This document shows, one piece after another, positions 11,431 through 22,331 of a stretch of 64,000 nt of DNA. A program made the translations under genes and the position numbers. Position 1 is the first letter of the stretch, and each line of letters begins with the position of its first letter. The stretch lies in contig JAANBB010000124.1 of assembly GCA_014621425.1 (NCBI GenBank), forward strand, positions 31,170-95,169. Direction: 5' to 3'. Source of the stretch: Cylindrodendrum hubeiense (taxonomy: Eukaryota > Ascomycota > Sordariomycetes > Hypocreales > Nectriaceae). Under the pieces are notes generated by a model that worked only from the letters and a program-made list of their open reading frames with translations, was not told the DNA's origin and made no database searches.

Positions 11431-12557
11431 ATGAACAAACCAACCAGTCTCGTTACCGGCGCTAGTGGATACATCGCGCTCCATGTTGTGAGCCAACTCC
11501 TCGATTTGGGATGGATTGTTCATGCAACAGTGCGGAACCTCCACAATGAGGAGAAGATCGGGCCTTTGAGGCAGCTTGATTCAAAGCATCCTGGGAAGCT
11601 GAAGCTCTTCGAGGCCGATCTCCTCCAAGCAGGGTCTTTTCTTCCTGCGATGCAGAATTGTTCCGTGGTTTTTCACATTGCCTCGCCATTTTTGGTTCCC
11701 GAAGCGGCCAAGGACTCTGCGAAAGAGCTCGTAATACCGGCCCTCGAAGGGACCCGGAACGTTCTCCAGAGCGTTGAAAAGACGGAAAGCGTGAAACGGG
11801 TTATTTTTACATCTTCGAGTACGGATCCCTTCTGCGCGCCGGCCGGAATGTTGCTGCTGACTTGAGTGGTTGCATAGCCGGCGCGATATACAGCGACAAC
11901 ATCGATGTAATCGAGATGGAGAACCAGACGCTACATGAGAAATATTTCAACACAAATAGCACAGTGGACCATAACCCTTACCAGTTCTCCAAGGTTGTCG
12001 CCGAGCGAGAGGCCTGGAGGATTGCCGAAGCCCAGAAACGCTGGGATATGGTGGCCATCTGTCCGGGTTTTGTCATTGGGCCTATGCTGAGTGCCGTTTC
12101 CGATTCCGGGAGTCTCTTTACCATTGATCAGCTTTTAAGCGGTTACATGCTCGTGGGTGTCCCGGATCTGGCGTTTGCGCTGGTAGATGTGAGGGAGGTG
12201 GCGGCAGCCCATGTTAGGGCGGCGGAGGTCGAATCAGCACAGGGGAGATACATCGTATCAAGGAGTAAGATGATGCCCTTTGTTGACATTTCGATGCTAC
12301 TTAAGCCGATGCATCCCAGCTCATGGCAGCTCCCGAGCTGGATGATCCCAAACTGGATCCTGCATATCCTTGGGCCGTTGATGGGACTCTCGCGACGATG
12401 GCTCGACTCAAACCTCAGTATCACATTCTCGGTGGACAATACGCGAAGTATTGAGGAGTTCGGGATCGAGTATCGCCCAGTGGCGCAGTCGCTGGCAGAC
12501 CATTATTACTCTTGGGCGGCGCACAAGGCCTCGAAGCGGGGCAGTCCTTCTGTGTGA
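11431..12557 (+). CDS. Dihydroflavonol-4-reductase/cinnamoyl-CoA-reductase-like enzyme
   Basis: NADPH-dependent extended SDR that would reduce an aldehyde or ketone. Two exons (11431-11818, 11878-12557) give 355 aa. The 59-nt intron has a textbook GCTGACTTG branch site and removes an apparent frame break. Visible features are VTGASGYIALHV at the N-terminus, FHIASPF, FTSS just before the splice, the catalytic NPYQFSKVVAE (YxxxK) and CPGFVIGPML. The family includes plant DFR/CCR, yeast methylglyoxal reductases and many fungal tailoring reductases; the substrate here is unknown. It lies just upstream of a Zn2Cys6 gene on the same strand. Confidence 0.88.
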
Positions 12558-12886
12558 CTAGAGGACTAGCTTGGTCACATCCAGGTATTTGTTTTCTACG
12601 CCGTTGGTCGTCTGCAGATAGAACTCATCGTGGTATCCGTGTCCAACTTGATGCCGACCTAAAGTGCCACTGTTCAGAAGGCCTGGTTCCATGGGTCGAC
12701 GTGAAGAAAGCTTGCAATTGCATTGTAGATAGATTAGTCATGATGGTTTGCGCTAGGGCTGGCTCGGGTCGGCTTAGCATTGGCAAATGATAAATTGATA
12801 AGGGGAGACAGGCCCCGTGTCAAATGCCGCGACACCTTAGACCTAATGCGACCATTTCATCTCAACTTGGCGACGGTTGTGTGACC

Positions 12887-14956
12887 ATGAACGTCGCCGA
12901 CCACGCTCGCAGGCGCAAAGGTAAGCCACTTCACAGGTGACTTGCTCCTAATCCTATTCTGAGTGACTGACACACATCTCGGGATATCACAGCTTGCGAC
13001 TTCTGTGTCTCCAGGAAGATCAGGTGTGACACCCTGAAGCCGATATGCTCCAACTGCCTCAGCTATGGCGTGGAGTGCAAGATCACACCCCTCAGCAACG
13101 CGAGCAGGAAGAAGATCAGTCGGCGCCTCAATAAGTCCGGCCCGCCGTCATCTTCATCCTCATCATCACCACAGTGAGACCTCTGCGGTCCGACGTATCA
13201 GCTCATAGGAGAACTATACAATTAACATACCCTGCAGGCCGGACCGGGCAGATGCAATCGAAGCCCGCCTAGCCCATATTGAATCTCGCCTCGACCAGCT
13301 ATCAGCGGAAAAGGCAGATTTCACTCAGCAGCTGCACTTGGCTCATGCATTACAGCCAAGTCAAGTCATTCCTGAACTGTCATTTGAAAGCTTCCCCGAA
13401 ACGCACGCATACACGGCTTTAGGCATGTGGAATGAAGACACGTCCTTACCATGCCTCGGTACCTCTCCACACCTAGCTTTCAGCACCAACATACCAACAT
13501 CGGGGCAGCTTGAGCTGCCACCGCTGTCAGAGCTCTTACCAGCCGTGCACAAGTACTTTGAAAGCTATAACCGATTCACTCCACTGTTCGATAAAGATAA
13601 GTTTATGCGTATGCTGGATGACTGGTATATGTCGACTTCTAACCAGTCTCTGGTTCCATGGGCCGCAATCAACGTAGTCCTGGGAATCAGCTACCGGGTA
13701 CTAGACGGTTTACCGATTGAAGTGACAGGATTGGCGCAGTGTATCCGCAATGTTCAGTCTGTCACGACGGAGCTGATGATGTGGCGGAAAGACCTACTAG
13801 GAGTACAGGTCCTACTGGGCATGGTGATCCTTTTTCAGGGAACAACCGACCCTCAGTTGGCGATAATGCTGGCCGGGAGTGCCATGCGTCTCGGGCAGAG
13901 CATAGGGCTACCGTCGCGCAAAGCACTAGATGGCCTCTCTGCCGCTGATGCGTTACACAGACGACGTATCTTTTGGATTGCGTACATTCTTGATCGGGTA
14001 AGTTACGCTTTCATTGCGAAGAATTCGACGTTGACCTCCGCTCACTAGGACCTCGCACTACGCGCCAAAGCTCCTTATACTCAGTTAGACAGTGAGACCG
14101 ACATAGAGCTCCCCGATATAGATGCTGAAGATGACATGGGCATCTTTACTTCTAAAATCAGCAGCATCCGGTTCAACTACCTACGCGCTCGTGTGCAGCT
14201 CGCGTTTGTCCAAAGGAAAGCAAATGACATTCTCTACAGCAAAAGGGCGCACAAGTTGACGGTTGAACAGAGAGTACAAAACATCTCCAGTGTTGAGCAA
14301 ATGCTGTTCAACTGGCGCAACAAAATTCCTGTCGAGCTCCTCTCTGCAGACGGCTTGAGCCACATGATCTCGCAATTACCAATCCATTTGATGACGAGCA
14401 TGTACAACAGGCATCTTGAGTGCCTGTTCAGGATCCATTCTATCTTCTCGTTTGACGAAGCATGGATTAATAGGGTCAGCTGCTACTTCTCCCCGGCTGT
14501 CATAGAGATGCGGGAACATGAAGTCGATGGAGAATTGGTGCACTCCAACTTGACCCCGCTCCCGAACGGGTGGCCAGAGTGTGTCAAGTACTGCCGGCTC
14601 TCCTTGGAACTGTCGACCTTGGGAAAGGAAACGGAATATTCCCAGTGGTAAGTTAATTGGTCTTGGGGTTACTTATTTTCCGCTAACCTGCTAGGCTTCA
14701 TGCATGTTGCTCTGTCTCGTGTGTCATCATCTTGCTAGTCAATATCATCGAGTTCCCAGGTCATGAGTTTGTTGCAATAGATCGTGGCATAATTGATCGA
14801 ACTCGTATCGGGGTTGAACAGTTGAACTCTAAGGTTTCAGGAGAGCAATTCTTTCTTCTGAAGGTAGCTGATGATTTGGATCGGCGAGCACGTGGTCAAG
14901 TAAATCGTGTTGCTCAAGACAACGCATCAGCATCCCCAGAAACAATGGCTAACTAG
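12887..14956 (+). CDS. Zn2Cys6 transcription factor with fungal-specific regulatory domain
   Basis: Five exons (12887-12920, 12993-13173, 13238-13997, 14049-14647, 14695-14956) give 611 aa with consistent phases. The first intron falls just before the zinc cluster, which reads ACDFCVSRKIRC through CSNCLSYGVEC. A Ser-rich linker and a short coiled coil (IEARLAHIESRLDQLS) follow, as expected for dimerising cluster proteins. The middle part contains LAGSAMRLGQSIGL and ADALHRRRIFWIAYILDR, the hallmark of the Fungal_trans domain (PF04082). A likely pathway regulator for the neighbouring reductase or methyltransferase genes, by position only. Confidence 0.9.
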
Positions 14957-15727
14957 CGATACGATTGCCCTGGAAGATTGGATGAATCCAGGGTTAAATT
15001 AGATTGCAGGTAGTTAAACGTCATCCTCACTTATTATGCCCTGGTCCAGCCTAGTCGAGATTATGTCATGCAACGAAAGGTCAATAATGAGAGAGACGTT
15101 TTTGTGGAACCTAAAATGCCATGCATTGTGAGTTGGCATATTAATCGCATCTATCTTCGTTACTTTGTAGTGGTCTCCTCTTTCCTTAATACTGTAGTAT
15201 ATCCATACCTCGCTAAATTTCACGGCGTTATGCAGGAACGGCTTTTCAGAATAAGCGTGTCACTCATATCACACCCCAGGCGTTCAAGTATCCTGGGTCT
15301 CCACCTCTACAATGCATCAAAGCGATGGGTAAGCTGACTGTTGGATTGGGACTAGATTTGCGTGATCTTCTGATATACCGATATGTCATCCCTAGGCAAA
15401 AGGGGGTGAGATTGACATAAAAGCCCCTCTTCAGGAAGAGAGGGGCATCCCCGATCAATACAATCATCAGATTCTGGAATCACACCCAGTTGACCCGTTG
15501 TTTAGTGATCGAATACGACGGCGACGAATCCATCACTTATCTGCATCCCTATCTGTTGTAGTTAGCAAGGCTATACCAGGTGTGGCGTGCGTTACAATAC
15601 CGGAGCGAAATCAGTACACAAGGTAGGTAAGCATGACCATGATATTTTATCTCAAGGACTGAAGGTGGTGAGTCTAGCTCGATCTTCAGTACTCATTTGC
15701 ATCCATATAAACGGCCTGGGTCTACTT
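14957..15727. other. Gene-free stretch upstream of the methyltransferase gene
   Basis: No convincing gene. It contains a GC-rich hairpin at 15423-15446 with an 8-bp perfect stem (GCCCCTCT/AGAGGGGC) and an 8-nt loop. The rest is 3' region of the regulator gene and distal promoter of the SABATH gene. Confidence 0.4.
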
Positions 15728-15746
15728 TGAATGAGTTACTCATTCA
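15728..15746. promoter_or_regulatory. Inverted repeat in the methyltransferase promoter
   Basis: TGAATGAG and CTCATTCA face each other across TTA, giving 8-bp perfect arms. The site is about 130 bp upstream of the methyltransferase start at 15876. A further TGAATGAGTGAC follows at about 15767. The half-site resembles bZIP-type TGAGT elements rather than the CGG triplets of Zn2Cys6 factors. Its role as an operator is inference. Confidence 0.4.
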
Positions 15747-15875
15747 GCTTGACTGCCGTGGTTGTTTGAATGAGTGACTAAAAGCGAGCGACTTGCTGCC
15801 GTCTTTGCCTTGGCGTCATCTCCCCTCAAGTTGACGGTACATGTGATAGCTGAATCTCACGAAATTTGGTTGAAA

Positions 15876-17144
15876 ATGTCCTCGGAAAAAGAGCAAACGC
15901 GCATTGCGATGCGGGACCGGCTCTACAATGAGTACTCTTGGCTGCAGTGTGCTGCGATGCAAGCCGGTCTGGCTCTTCTCCCTCGATACTCAGATGGTGA
16001 GTACGACTAATCCAACGGAAACGCCACATACTTTTGATGTTATATCCCAAGTTTTATTCCGATGGGCCAGATACTGATTTGCTTCTTAAGATCGGTCTCT
16101 CATGATCATTGACTACGGATGTGGACAAGGTGCAAACTCGTAAGTTTGAATATCGTGAGCAACAATTGTTCGCACAGGAAATAATATGGGGTTAGTCTAC
16201 AGCCTCTGAATTTGGTTCTTGAATCCGTTCCGGACGGTGCAACGGTAGAAATACTTTTTGAGGACACTCCCTTCAACGACTTCTCTACGCTGGCAAAGAC
16301 CCTTGGCCGTGGCATTCCTTATTCCTCCCTGGCTAAGAGGGATGTCACCGTCTTTCTAAAAATGGTACCAACGGGATTCTATAACCCTATCATCCCGCAG
16401 CCAAAAGCCGACCTTGGAATTTCTTGGACCTCAATGAACTATCTTGAATCCCAACCTAACGTCACGCTCAACCCTGCTGCTACCCCCGCCGACTTCCTGG
16501 CAGCAAAACATGAAGCCTTTGCTGCTGCCGCGCAGAAGGACTTGATCAAATTTTTGAAGCTTCGGGCTAACGAAATCCGTGACGGCGGATATTTTGTTGC
16601 AGCAATTGGAAGCCAAAAGCCCAAGTCGGAAGTCGTACCAAGCAATCCTGGATTCAAGTTGTTGCAATCGGTGTTGGTCCAGATGGTGGGCAAGGGTTCA
16701 CTGACTTATGGAGAGCTGACACAATTCGCGTTGTTTCCCAGTCATGAACGGACCCCAGAAGAACTTCAAGAAGCTTTACAGGTACCCGAGATCGAGGCAT
16801 TGTGGGCTGTCGAGAGTTTGGAGTCCAAGTTGGTGGTCCACCCTGCTTGGCTTGAATATCAGGAAACCATTGAATTGGCCGGTACGGACGAAGTTAAAAA
16901 GAAAACTGCACTCGAGGTTTACGCACGAGCCGTGACTCTAAATCTCGTGTCCGCCTCCGGATGGTTTTGGTTGGAGGTGCTAAAGCATCACCGCGGTCCA
17001 AGCTGGAATGGAGGCGATGCCTTTCTAGAGGAGTTGACTGAGCTTTCCATTCGGGAATGGGTTGAGAGTTCGGATGAATCCAAGGTAGAAATTTGGTACA
17101 TCTATCTGAAACTAAAAAGGCTGTCAGAGGAAACCCAAAAGTAG
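15876..17144 (+). CDS. SABATH-type SAM-dependent carboxyl methyltransferase
   Basis: Expected to move a methyl group from SAM to a carboxylate (or ring nitrogen) of a small molecule. Three exons (15876-15996, 16091-16139, 16196-17144) give 372 aa, matching the usual 350-390 aa of the family (Methyltransf_7, PF03492). The SAM-binding motif is split by introns and reads MIIDYGCGQGANS after joining, followed by LNLVLESVP, FEDTPFNDFSTL and later FYNPIIPQPKADLGIS, which aligns with the family's SFYGRLFP...HSS block. The start at 15876 gives a short lead into NEYSWLQ. Plant members make methyl salicylate, jasmonate and caffeine; the fungal substrate is unknown. Position after a Zn2Cys6 gene suggests pathway-specific use. 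Confidence 0.8.
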
Positions 17145-17820
17145 CGAACATGAGAAGACTGGTATGCCAGAGATATTTGGTATTTGGGGTACAATGCTTT
17201 GCAGCATTTCTTAGTTTTTAGCAGGAAGAAGCTCTCGCCAGGCTTCCTTCAACAGGAAGATCCGCCTTGCTTTAGGAATTTTGGCTCAACCCAACTAGTC
17301 CGTCATTTAGATCGATAGGGAAGGATTTAGGCACAGCAGGTTACACTGTCCAACTTGATCATTATCATCAGTACAATCATCATCGTGATCGCGATGATCA
17401 TAGCCATCGTCATGTATTTCAGTGATCTTTAGTTCTGCTCAATCTTTAGCATTTTGGCCCGTTTCTGTGTCATCTTTTTATGATATGGCTGATTAGACGG
17501 TACAGTAACGTAGTATTAATATGTCTTGTATATTTGTATCTTTTAATCATTCAATCTCAATTCTCCTTATCATTGGAAACAATTCGACTACCCTATAGTA
17601 CGCACTCCACAGCACAAGGGTTGGGGAAGTCTTTTATCACGTGAATGAGGTTACAAAATTGATCTGAAAGTGGATATTTGATAAAATAAACTAGTATGTT
17701 CCACAAGAATTGGTAAATGAAATCCCAGTCAAACCCACGCCGACCGGGTTTGGGAACGATACAGTCATAACAGAACCCAGATATGTATTCGCCTGTTCAG
17801 TTATTTGCTCAAGACAATCC
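17145..17820. other. Gene-free stretch
   Basis: The ends of two converging genes meet here. It holds a stretch rich in ATCATC/GATCATCG words near 17350-17410 that could fold weakly. I see no gene. Confidence 0.35.
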
Positions 17821-19980
17821 CTAGTATTCCTCTAGAGGTTTTAAAAAGTTCTCAAAATCGAGTTCCAGGTCATGACTAGGTGCCTGGCTGATGAAACTAG
17901 CAAGATATTGCATATCTGGTGCCGATGAATCATTTTGTTCATCAACGAATGGACCGAATGAGCTATCATCCGGCGACCCGTACATCTGTCTAAGAGCAGT
18001 ATGCCTGATACTGTGCTGTTGCGGTGTCACGGCGGGAACGTTGTCCCGCAAGATACCATCGTGCAAGCCATGACTCTCTCTGAATGCACTGAACATGTTT
18101 TGAAGAACAGCCCCAAAGGCATGGGTGAGCGTCTCAGGTGTCAAAGCCTGCTCGACTGCGCGATCGACCATGTTTTCTATATGGGGTCGCATTTGTCTCG
18201 GGAACTCATTTTGGGAGAAGGCTTCAAATCTTTCCAGGATTGTCCCTTCGCTTTTCATGTCTCCCGATAATGGATCTGTAAGAAGAAATCCTTGGTCTGC
18301 GTGCAGTGTTAGCGGAATCAGCTAGAGTTGGCCAGAGTCCATACATGGAGATGGAACCATTCCGTCATCCGGAAAGAGAACCCTGTATATTCAACCCACT
18401 TTTCTTCCTCAGATACCGTTTCCTTATGCCTTCTCCTCACTCGTAATCTTCTCTCCTGATCCTCATCAATACCCTCTCAGGGCTCGGGTTCTTCAAGCTG
18501 ACATAGAGTCAGTAGCCTTTGATGTTCAGTGAGCCCAGCTACCGTTCCTAGGTCTTGATAGCAGCGACTACACTGATATCTTGGTAACATATGACGCCGA
18601 TAAAGGTGCTCCCTGTTAAGTGTTCCGTTTGTCAATAGCTAACCTCCACCGTGAAATTTTGACATACTTAATTCTATGGACAGCCGTCCAGCCATGCCAA
18701 CAGCAAGTCCATTTGGGATGTCTAAAACGTGCCTGATTATGCTTGAGAAAAGGACAAGCGAAGAGTAAGGGTGTTTCCGTATCTCCCTTCCTTCGTTTCT
18801 GTTGGTTGACTTGATCACCGTCGTCATCACCGTTGTTGCCGTCTTCCTCTCTTCCTTCTCTGTCCCTTCGACGTTTGCCGCCTCTCTGCAACCCGGACTC
18901 CGATCCATACAATACCCCACTATGCGAGATAGCCGAAAGTTCAGATTCAGAAGATTGGCCCACTCCGCCATGTTTCCACTCTGAGATCTTTTGGATGAGA
19001 AGATTCTCGAGACATGTCATCAAGCGATCAATCAGAACGTCCCTCCTAATCGATGCGATTTCTCCAGGGGACATGTACCGAGTCGTTCTAGATGATGAAG
19101 TATTGCTCATAGACGAAGAGTCTTCTGTACCGTGCTCGAAACAAAGAGTAGTGTCATCGCTAGATGCATCTCGTACAGATGCAATGGAGTCATCGAGGGC
19201 CAAATCATGAACTTGGTTCAATTCCGTTCCTTGAGGTACTCCAGTGGATGGTTCCGATTCGAGATTTAGGGGCGCGAGTCTATCAACAAGTTCATCATCC
19301 GTAGTCTGTCCAATGCCTTCATAAAAACAGGGTTCAGGCTTAGGACCTGAATATTCAGATTCTTCGTCGTTGGGAGGTTGTGGCACCAGTCCGATTTGTT
19401 GTCGTGCTGGTTCAATAGACAAGTCTGCAGTTGTTCCAACCAGATGTGAATCTGGCTGGACAGTCGTTTCCCGCGCAATATTAGCGGCTGAAGTCTTTGT
19501 GGTCGCTCTGATTGATGTTGCAGAAAGCGTGTCATGATGCTCATCTTCTGGAGAAGGGGACCATTTTTGAGGTGGTGTTTTCATTCTCCGACTCGAAGAA
19601 CTTTCCACAGCATGGGGCGCTAATGCCTCTGGGCCTTCGGAAGTTCTACTGCATCTCTCAAGTAGAGAAGGGGCGCTTGCCCCGCTCCCGCCGCCACCAT
19701 ATGCATCTAGGTCGAGGGTCCAGGGCCAGGAACGCTGGTGGGATCCGGGGTCAACCCATTTATCAGGTAATTCTCCATGGGGGTCAGAGCGAAAGTCTTG
19801 ATCTGGGGAGAAGAACTCCGTGTCATCCGGTGTGAAGAGCTCTGTGTCATCCGGTGTGAAGAACTCCGTGTCATGGAAACATTGTGTTGGCTATCTTGGG
19901 AAATTGCCATCGTCGTAGGTGTCATATTCATCGAGTTGGCAGCTGTCATATTCATCGAGGTGGTGGAAGGGAGGATCCAT
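17821..19980 (-). pseudogene. C2H2-like fungal zinc-finger protein, degraded
   Basis: The minus strand encodes a protein that starts MDPPFHHLDEYDS at 19980, continues with acidic repeats (DTEFFTPDDTELFTPD), a Ser/Pro-rich region, a basic patch (KQRRK-like, near 18800) and then FACPFLKH, WTCCWHGW and VHRIK. After an intron come EHLYRRH, CSRCYQDLG and LTEHQR, the Cys/His arrangement common in Pezizomycotina zinc-finger-like proteins. The C-terminal exon (17821 upward) has a PHIENMVDRAVEQAL helix and ends FLKPLEEY. Three lesions break the frame: a TAG after DDGNFPR (near 19893), a TGA after LEEPEP (near 18480) and a one-base slip near 18395, between KWV and YRVLFPDD. No intron removes them. Function was probably nuclear; family membership is fairly clear but no gene name fits. 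Confidence 0.6.
19811..19874 (-). repeat. 24-bp tandem coding repeat
   Basis: A 24-bp unit occurs 2.7 times (starts 19811, 19835, 19859) with two or three differences between copies. It encodes the octapeptide repeat DTEFFTPD/DTELFTPD in the broken zinc-finger gene. A second 24-bp pair at 19921 and 19945 encodes DEYDSCQL/DEYDTYDD. Confidence 0.8.
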
Positions 19981-20069
19981 GTTCCGAGCTACTGAATGTA
20001 CTGCAATTGAAAAAGAAACAGAAAATTAGCCAATTCAAGGGAGATGAGCAGCCCTAAATAACGCACGGC

Positions 20070-20091
20070 TTATTACGCAGCTGCGTAATAA
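20070..20091. promoter_or_regulatory. 22-bp perfect palindrome
   Basis: TTATTACGCAG followed at once by its exact reverse complement CTGCGTAATAA, with no spacer. It contains an E-box (CAGCTG) at the centre and TTACG/CGTAA half-sites outside. It lies about 90 bp upstream of the start of the zinc-finger-like gene at 19980. A dimer-binding site is the simplest reading; nothing else proves it. Confidence 0.5.
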
Positions 20092-20740
20092 CAGGCTGAG
20101 CACAGCGATTTAAAGTAAGAGCCTCATTTGTCCCAAAGGAGATGCGGGGTTGCAGCCGAAATGCAACCATACTCGCGACAAGCTCCAAAGGAGATCAGTT
20201 CGTCATTATGTATGCATATCATCCGCCTGGGAGCAGCGGGCACCAGCGAGAAAACAGTAGTCTCCTGGTATAAGGAGTACCACGGCACGTTTTGATATGC
20301 GCGGTTAGTTATACTCTGTGTATCATCTGTATAGCACAGGGATACTGGACCACACCCACCCCAGCACCTAATGTATATTGAAGGAGGCGAAGAGTGACTT
20401 AGAAATGAGTGGGGTAATACCGCGCCCCAAGCACCAAGGGCGGCTGGGATCAATGTTCAAGCAAACACAGCCCTATAGACTTGATCTCCGTTGTTTCTCC
20501 ACTAAACTTGTGCAAAAAGACTAGCCCATGAATCTTAACCTCTATGATTCGAGGAAGTTGACCATAAGTGCTGTGCATGATGATGACAAGGGAAAATCTG
20601 TAATATTACTCACCACATTTGCTCGTTTTACGTGTCGCGTGAAGTACGGGAGTGGATATAAGCTATTACTGTGATTATAATGCATACAGTTATTAGATCC
20701 CCATCAGTCAAATTAAGTAAATTCAGGATGGTTTCTACGA

Positions 20741-21371
20741 CTAGAATAGCTTGATTCCGGGCATGTTGTAGCCGTCCCAACCCTCCTCAAACTCGTAGCC
20801 TAGGGACTCGCCTCCTCTCTTTACCATGCGCCTCATATAGCAGTCATCAGTATTCACAGTGACGGTTGATGTTGGCGTCTCCAAGGTGGTTGTAAAGGGA
20901 GTCACGCCAGCACGAGAACAGGCACTATAGTATGCAGCTGCTGTTGGGCAGTATGTGGCGTACGGCGGGACTATAGTTGGCGAAATGGTAGTGGCAGTAG
21001 GCAGGCCTTCGGCGCGTCCAACAATACGATTGGGCACCTGTCTACCCGTGGGCATGCCAGTGGGAATTCGGACGACAAGTTCGCCTACATAAGATGTGGT
21101 AGTACTAAAAGGGATTAAAACGATGCTCACTCGGTTACTGCTTGATGAGATTTGCTACTCACACTGCGTACGGGCTGACAGTGACGGTATAGAGGGCCTT
21201 GCAATCGTCGAGGCGACTGGTCAGGGGAGGGTCAACGGCATCGCCGTTGGTGACACCTTTCAGGCAAACATCTTTCAGGCCACATCGACCAGCACGTCTG
21301 GCGAAGAACTCATTTCCAGCTACAGTGGGGATAAACCCAACTGGCAAGAGAAAGATCGTAGATAGCTTCAT
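20741..21371 (-). CDS. Small secreted protein of unknown function
   Basis: Two exons (21163-21371, 20741-21104) give 190 aa. The N-terminus MKLSTIFLLPVGFIPTVAG is a clear signal peptide. The mature part begins with a Cys-containing segment (CGLKDVCLKG, then DDCKALYTVTVSPYAV). It continues with a Thr/Pro-rich middle carrying YCPTAAAYYSACSR, and ends with acidic and aromatic residues. The Thr/Ser-rich, Cys-paired layout fits a cell-wall or extracellular protein. I do not recognise a family. The neighbouring S10 peptidase gene is on the same strand but nearly 1 kb away. Confidence 0.7.
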
Positions 21372-22331
21372 GTTGTTTCAATCGGACTTGAGCTTGGAAC
21401 AAAACAATGTTGCGCAGAACGTCGAAGATATGGCGACACCCATCCCCTTTGTACAGAGCATTTCTCCCTTTTTAAAATTGCACAGGAACGATTGTCACCG
21501 CTAGAAGCAAAAGTGGCTTAGATTCTCATCGCGTGGTGGCACAAGTAGAATGGTGCACAGCCCTAGCCGAGCGCTAGTTACTAGAGGCAATCACCTAGTT
21601 GCAACTTCAAAGATCATCGCAATATGGCTGGCCAGCTCCATAAGGCCGTCGGGGAGCTACTGGCTAGCCTCCTCACTGTTATCGCGAGCATGGTCGGCGC
21701 TTGAAATAATGTTAGCTTCGACCCACGCAGGCAGGGGGGTCAATCTGGTCACACTGATCACACCTCTACGTGCCAGAGAGGAAGTCTACCCTATATGCGA
21801 CGTATTTAAAGTACGTATAGAATGCAATAAAATATTTATAACGCATTAAAAGCTTGTATTTAGATACTTGAATATCGTTAATATATTCCCAAATTTTCTA
21901 TATTAATTATATAATTATTTTGAATTTCTTATCAGCTTTTTAGACAGTATTTACCTCTTGTATTCTGTACTGGTTGTGTCTCGTCTCAGAAAAGCTACCC
22001 AAAATGACCCCCCTGCCTGGTGGGTCGAAGCTAACATTACTTCAAGCGTCAACCTCCGTATGCCTTGCTGTCCTTCATTTGTTGCGCCACGCAATTCCTG
22101 CTTTACAGTTCACTAGACCAGCTTCAGGAGGATCGACCCGATTAATTTGGCATTTCAATCTCGGACTAGAATGGAGATCTTCAAGTCTAACACGAACAAC
22201 ATGATGCGGGATGCTGGTGTAACAATTATGGCGTCGCCAGAATGCTCCATCGTCTGCATTCGTCATTGTCTGTTACACAGCATTGGAATGTCTAAACCTG
22301 CACCAGGTTGGTATTTCTTGAACTATGAAAT
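21372..22331. other. Gene-free stretch with an AT-rich core
   Basis: No gene seen. The part from about 21810 to 21960 is markedly AT-rich, with runs such as TATTAATTATATAATTATT, unlike its surroundings. The rest is upstream sequence of the secreted-protein gene and downstream sequence of the S10 peptidase gene. Confidence 0.4.

Noticed and set aside
15423..15446. GC-rich hairpin as a terminator
   Set aside because: Fungal polymerase II genes do not use such terminators, and it is nearly 500 bp past the upstream stop codon; recorded only as structure.
17350..17415. ATCATCG/CGATGAT-rich stretch that could fold
   Set aside because: Pairing is imperfect and probably reflects simple low-complexity sequence after the methyltransferase gene.
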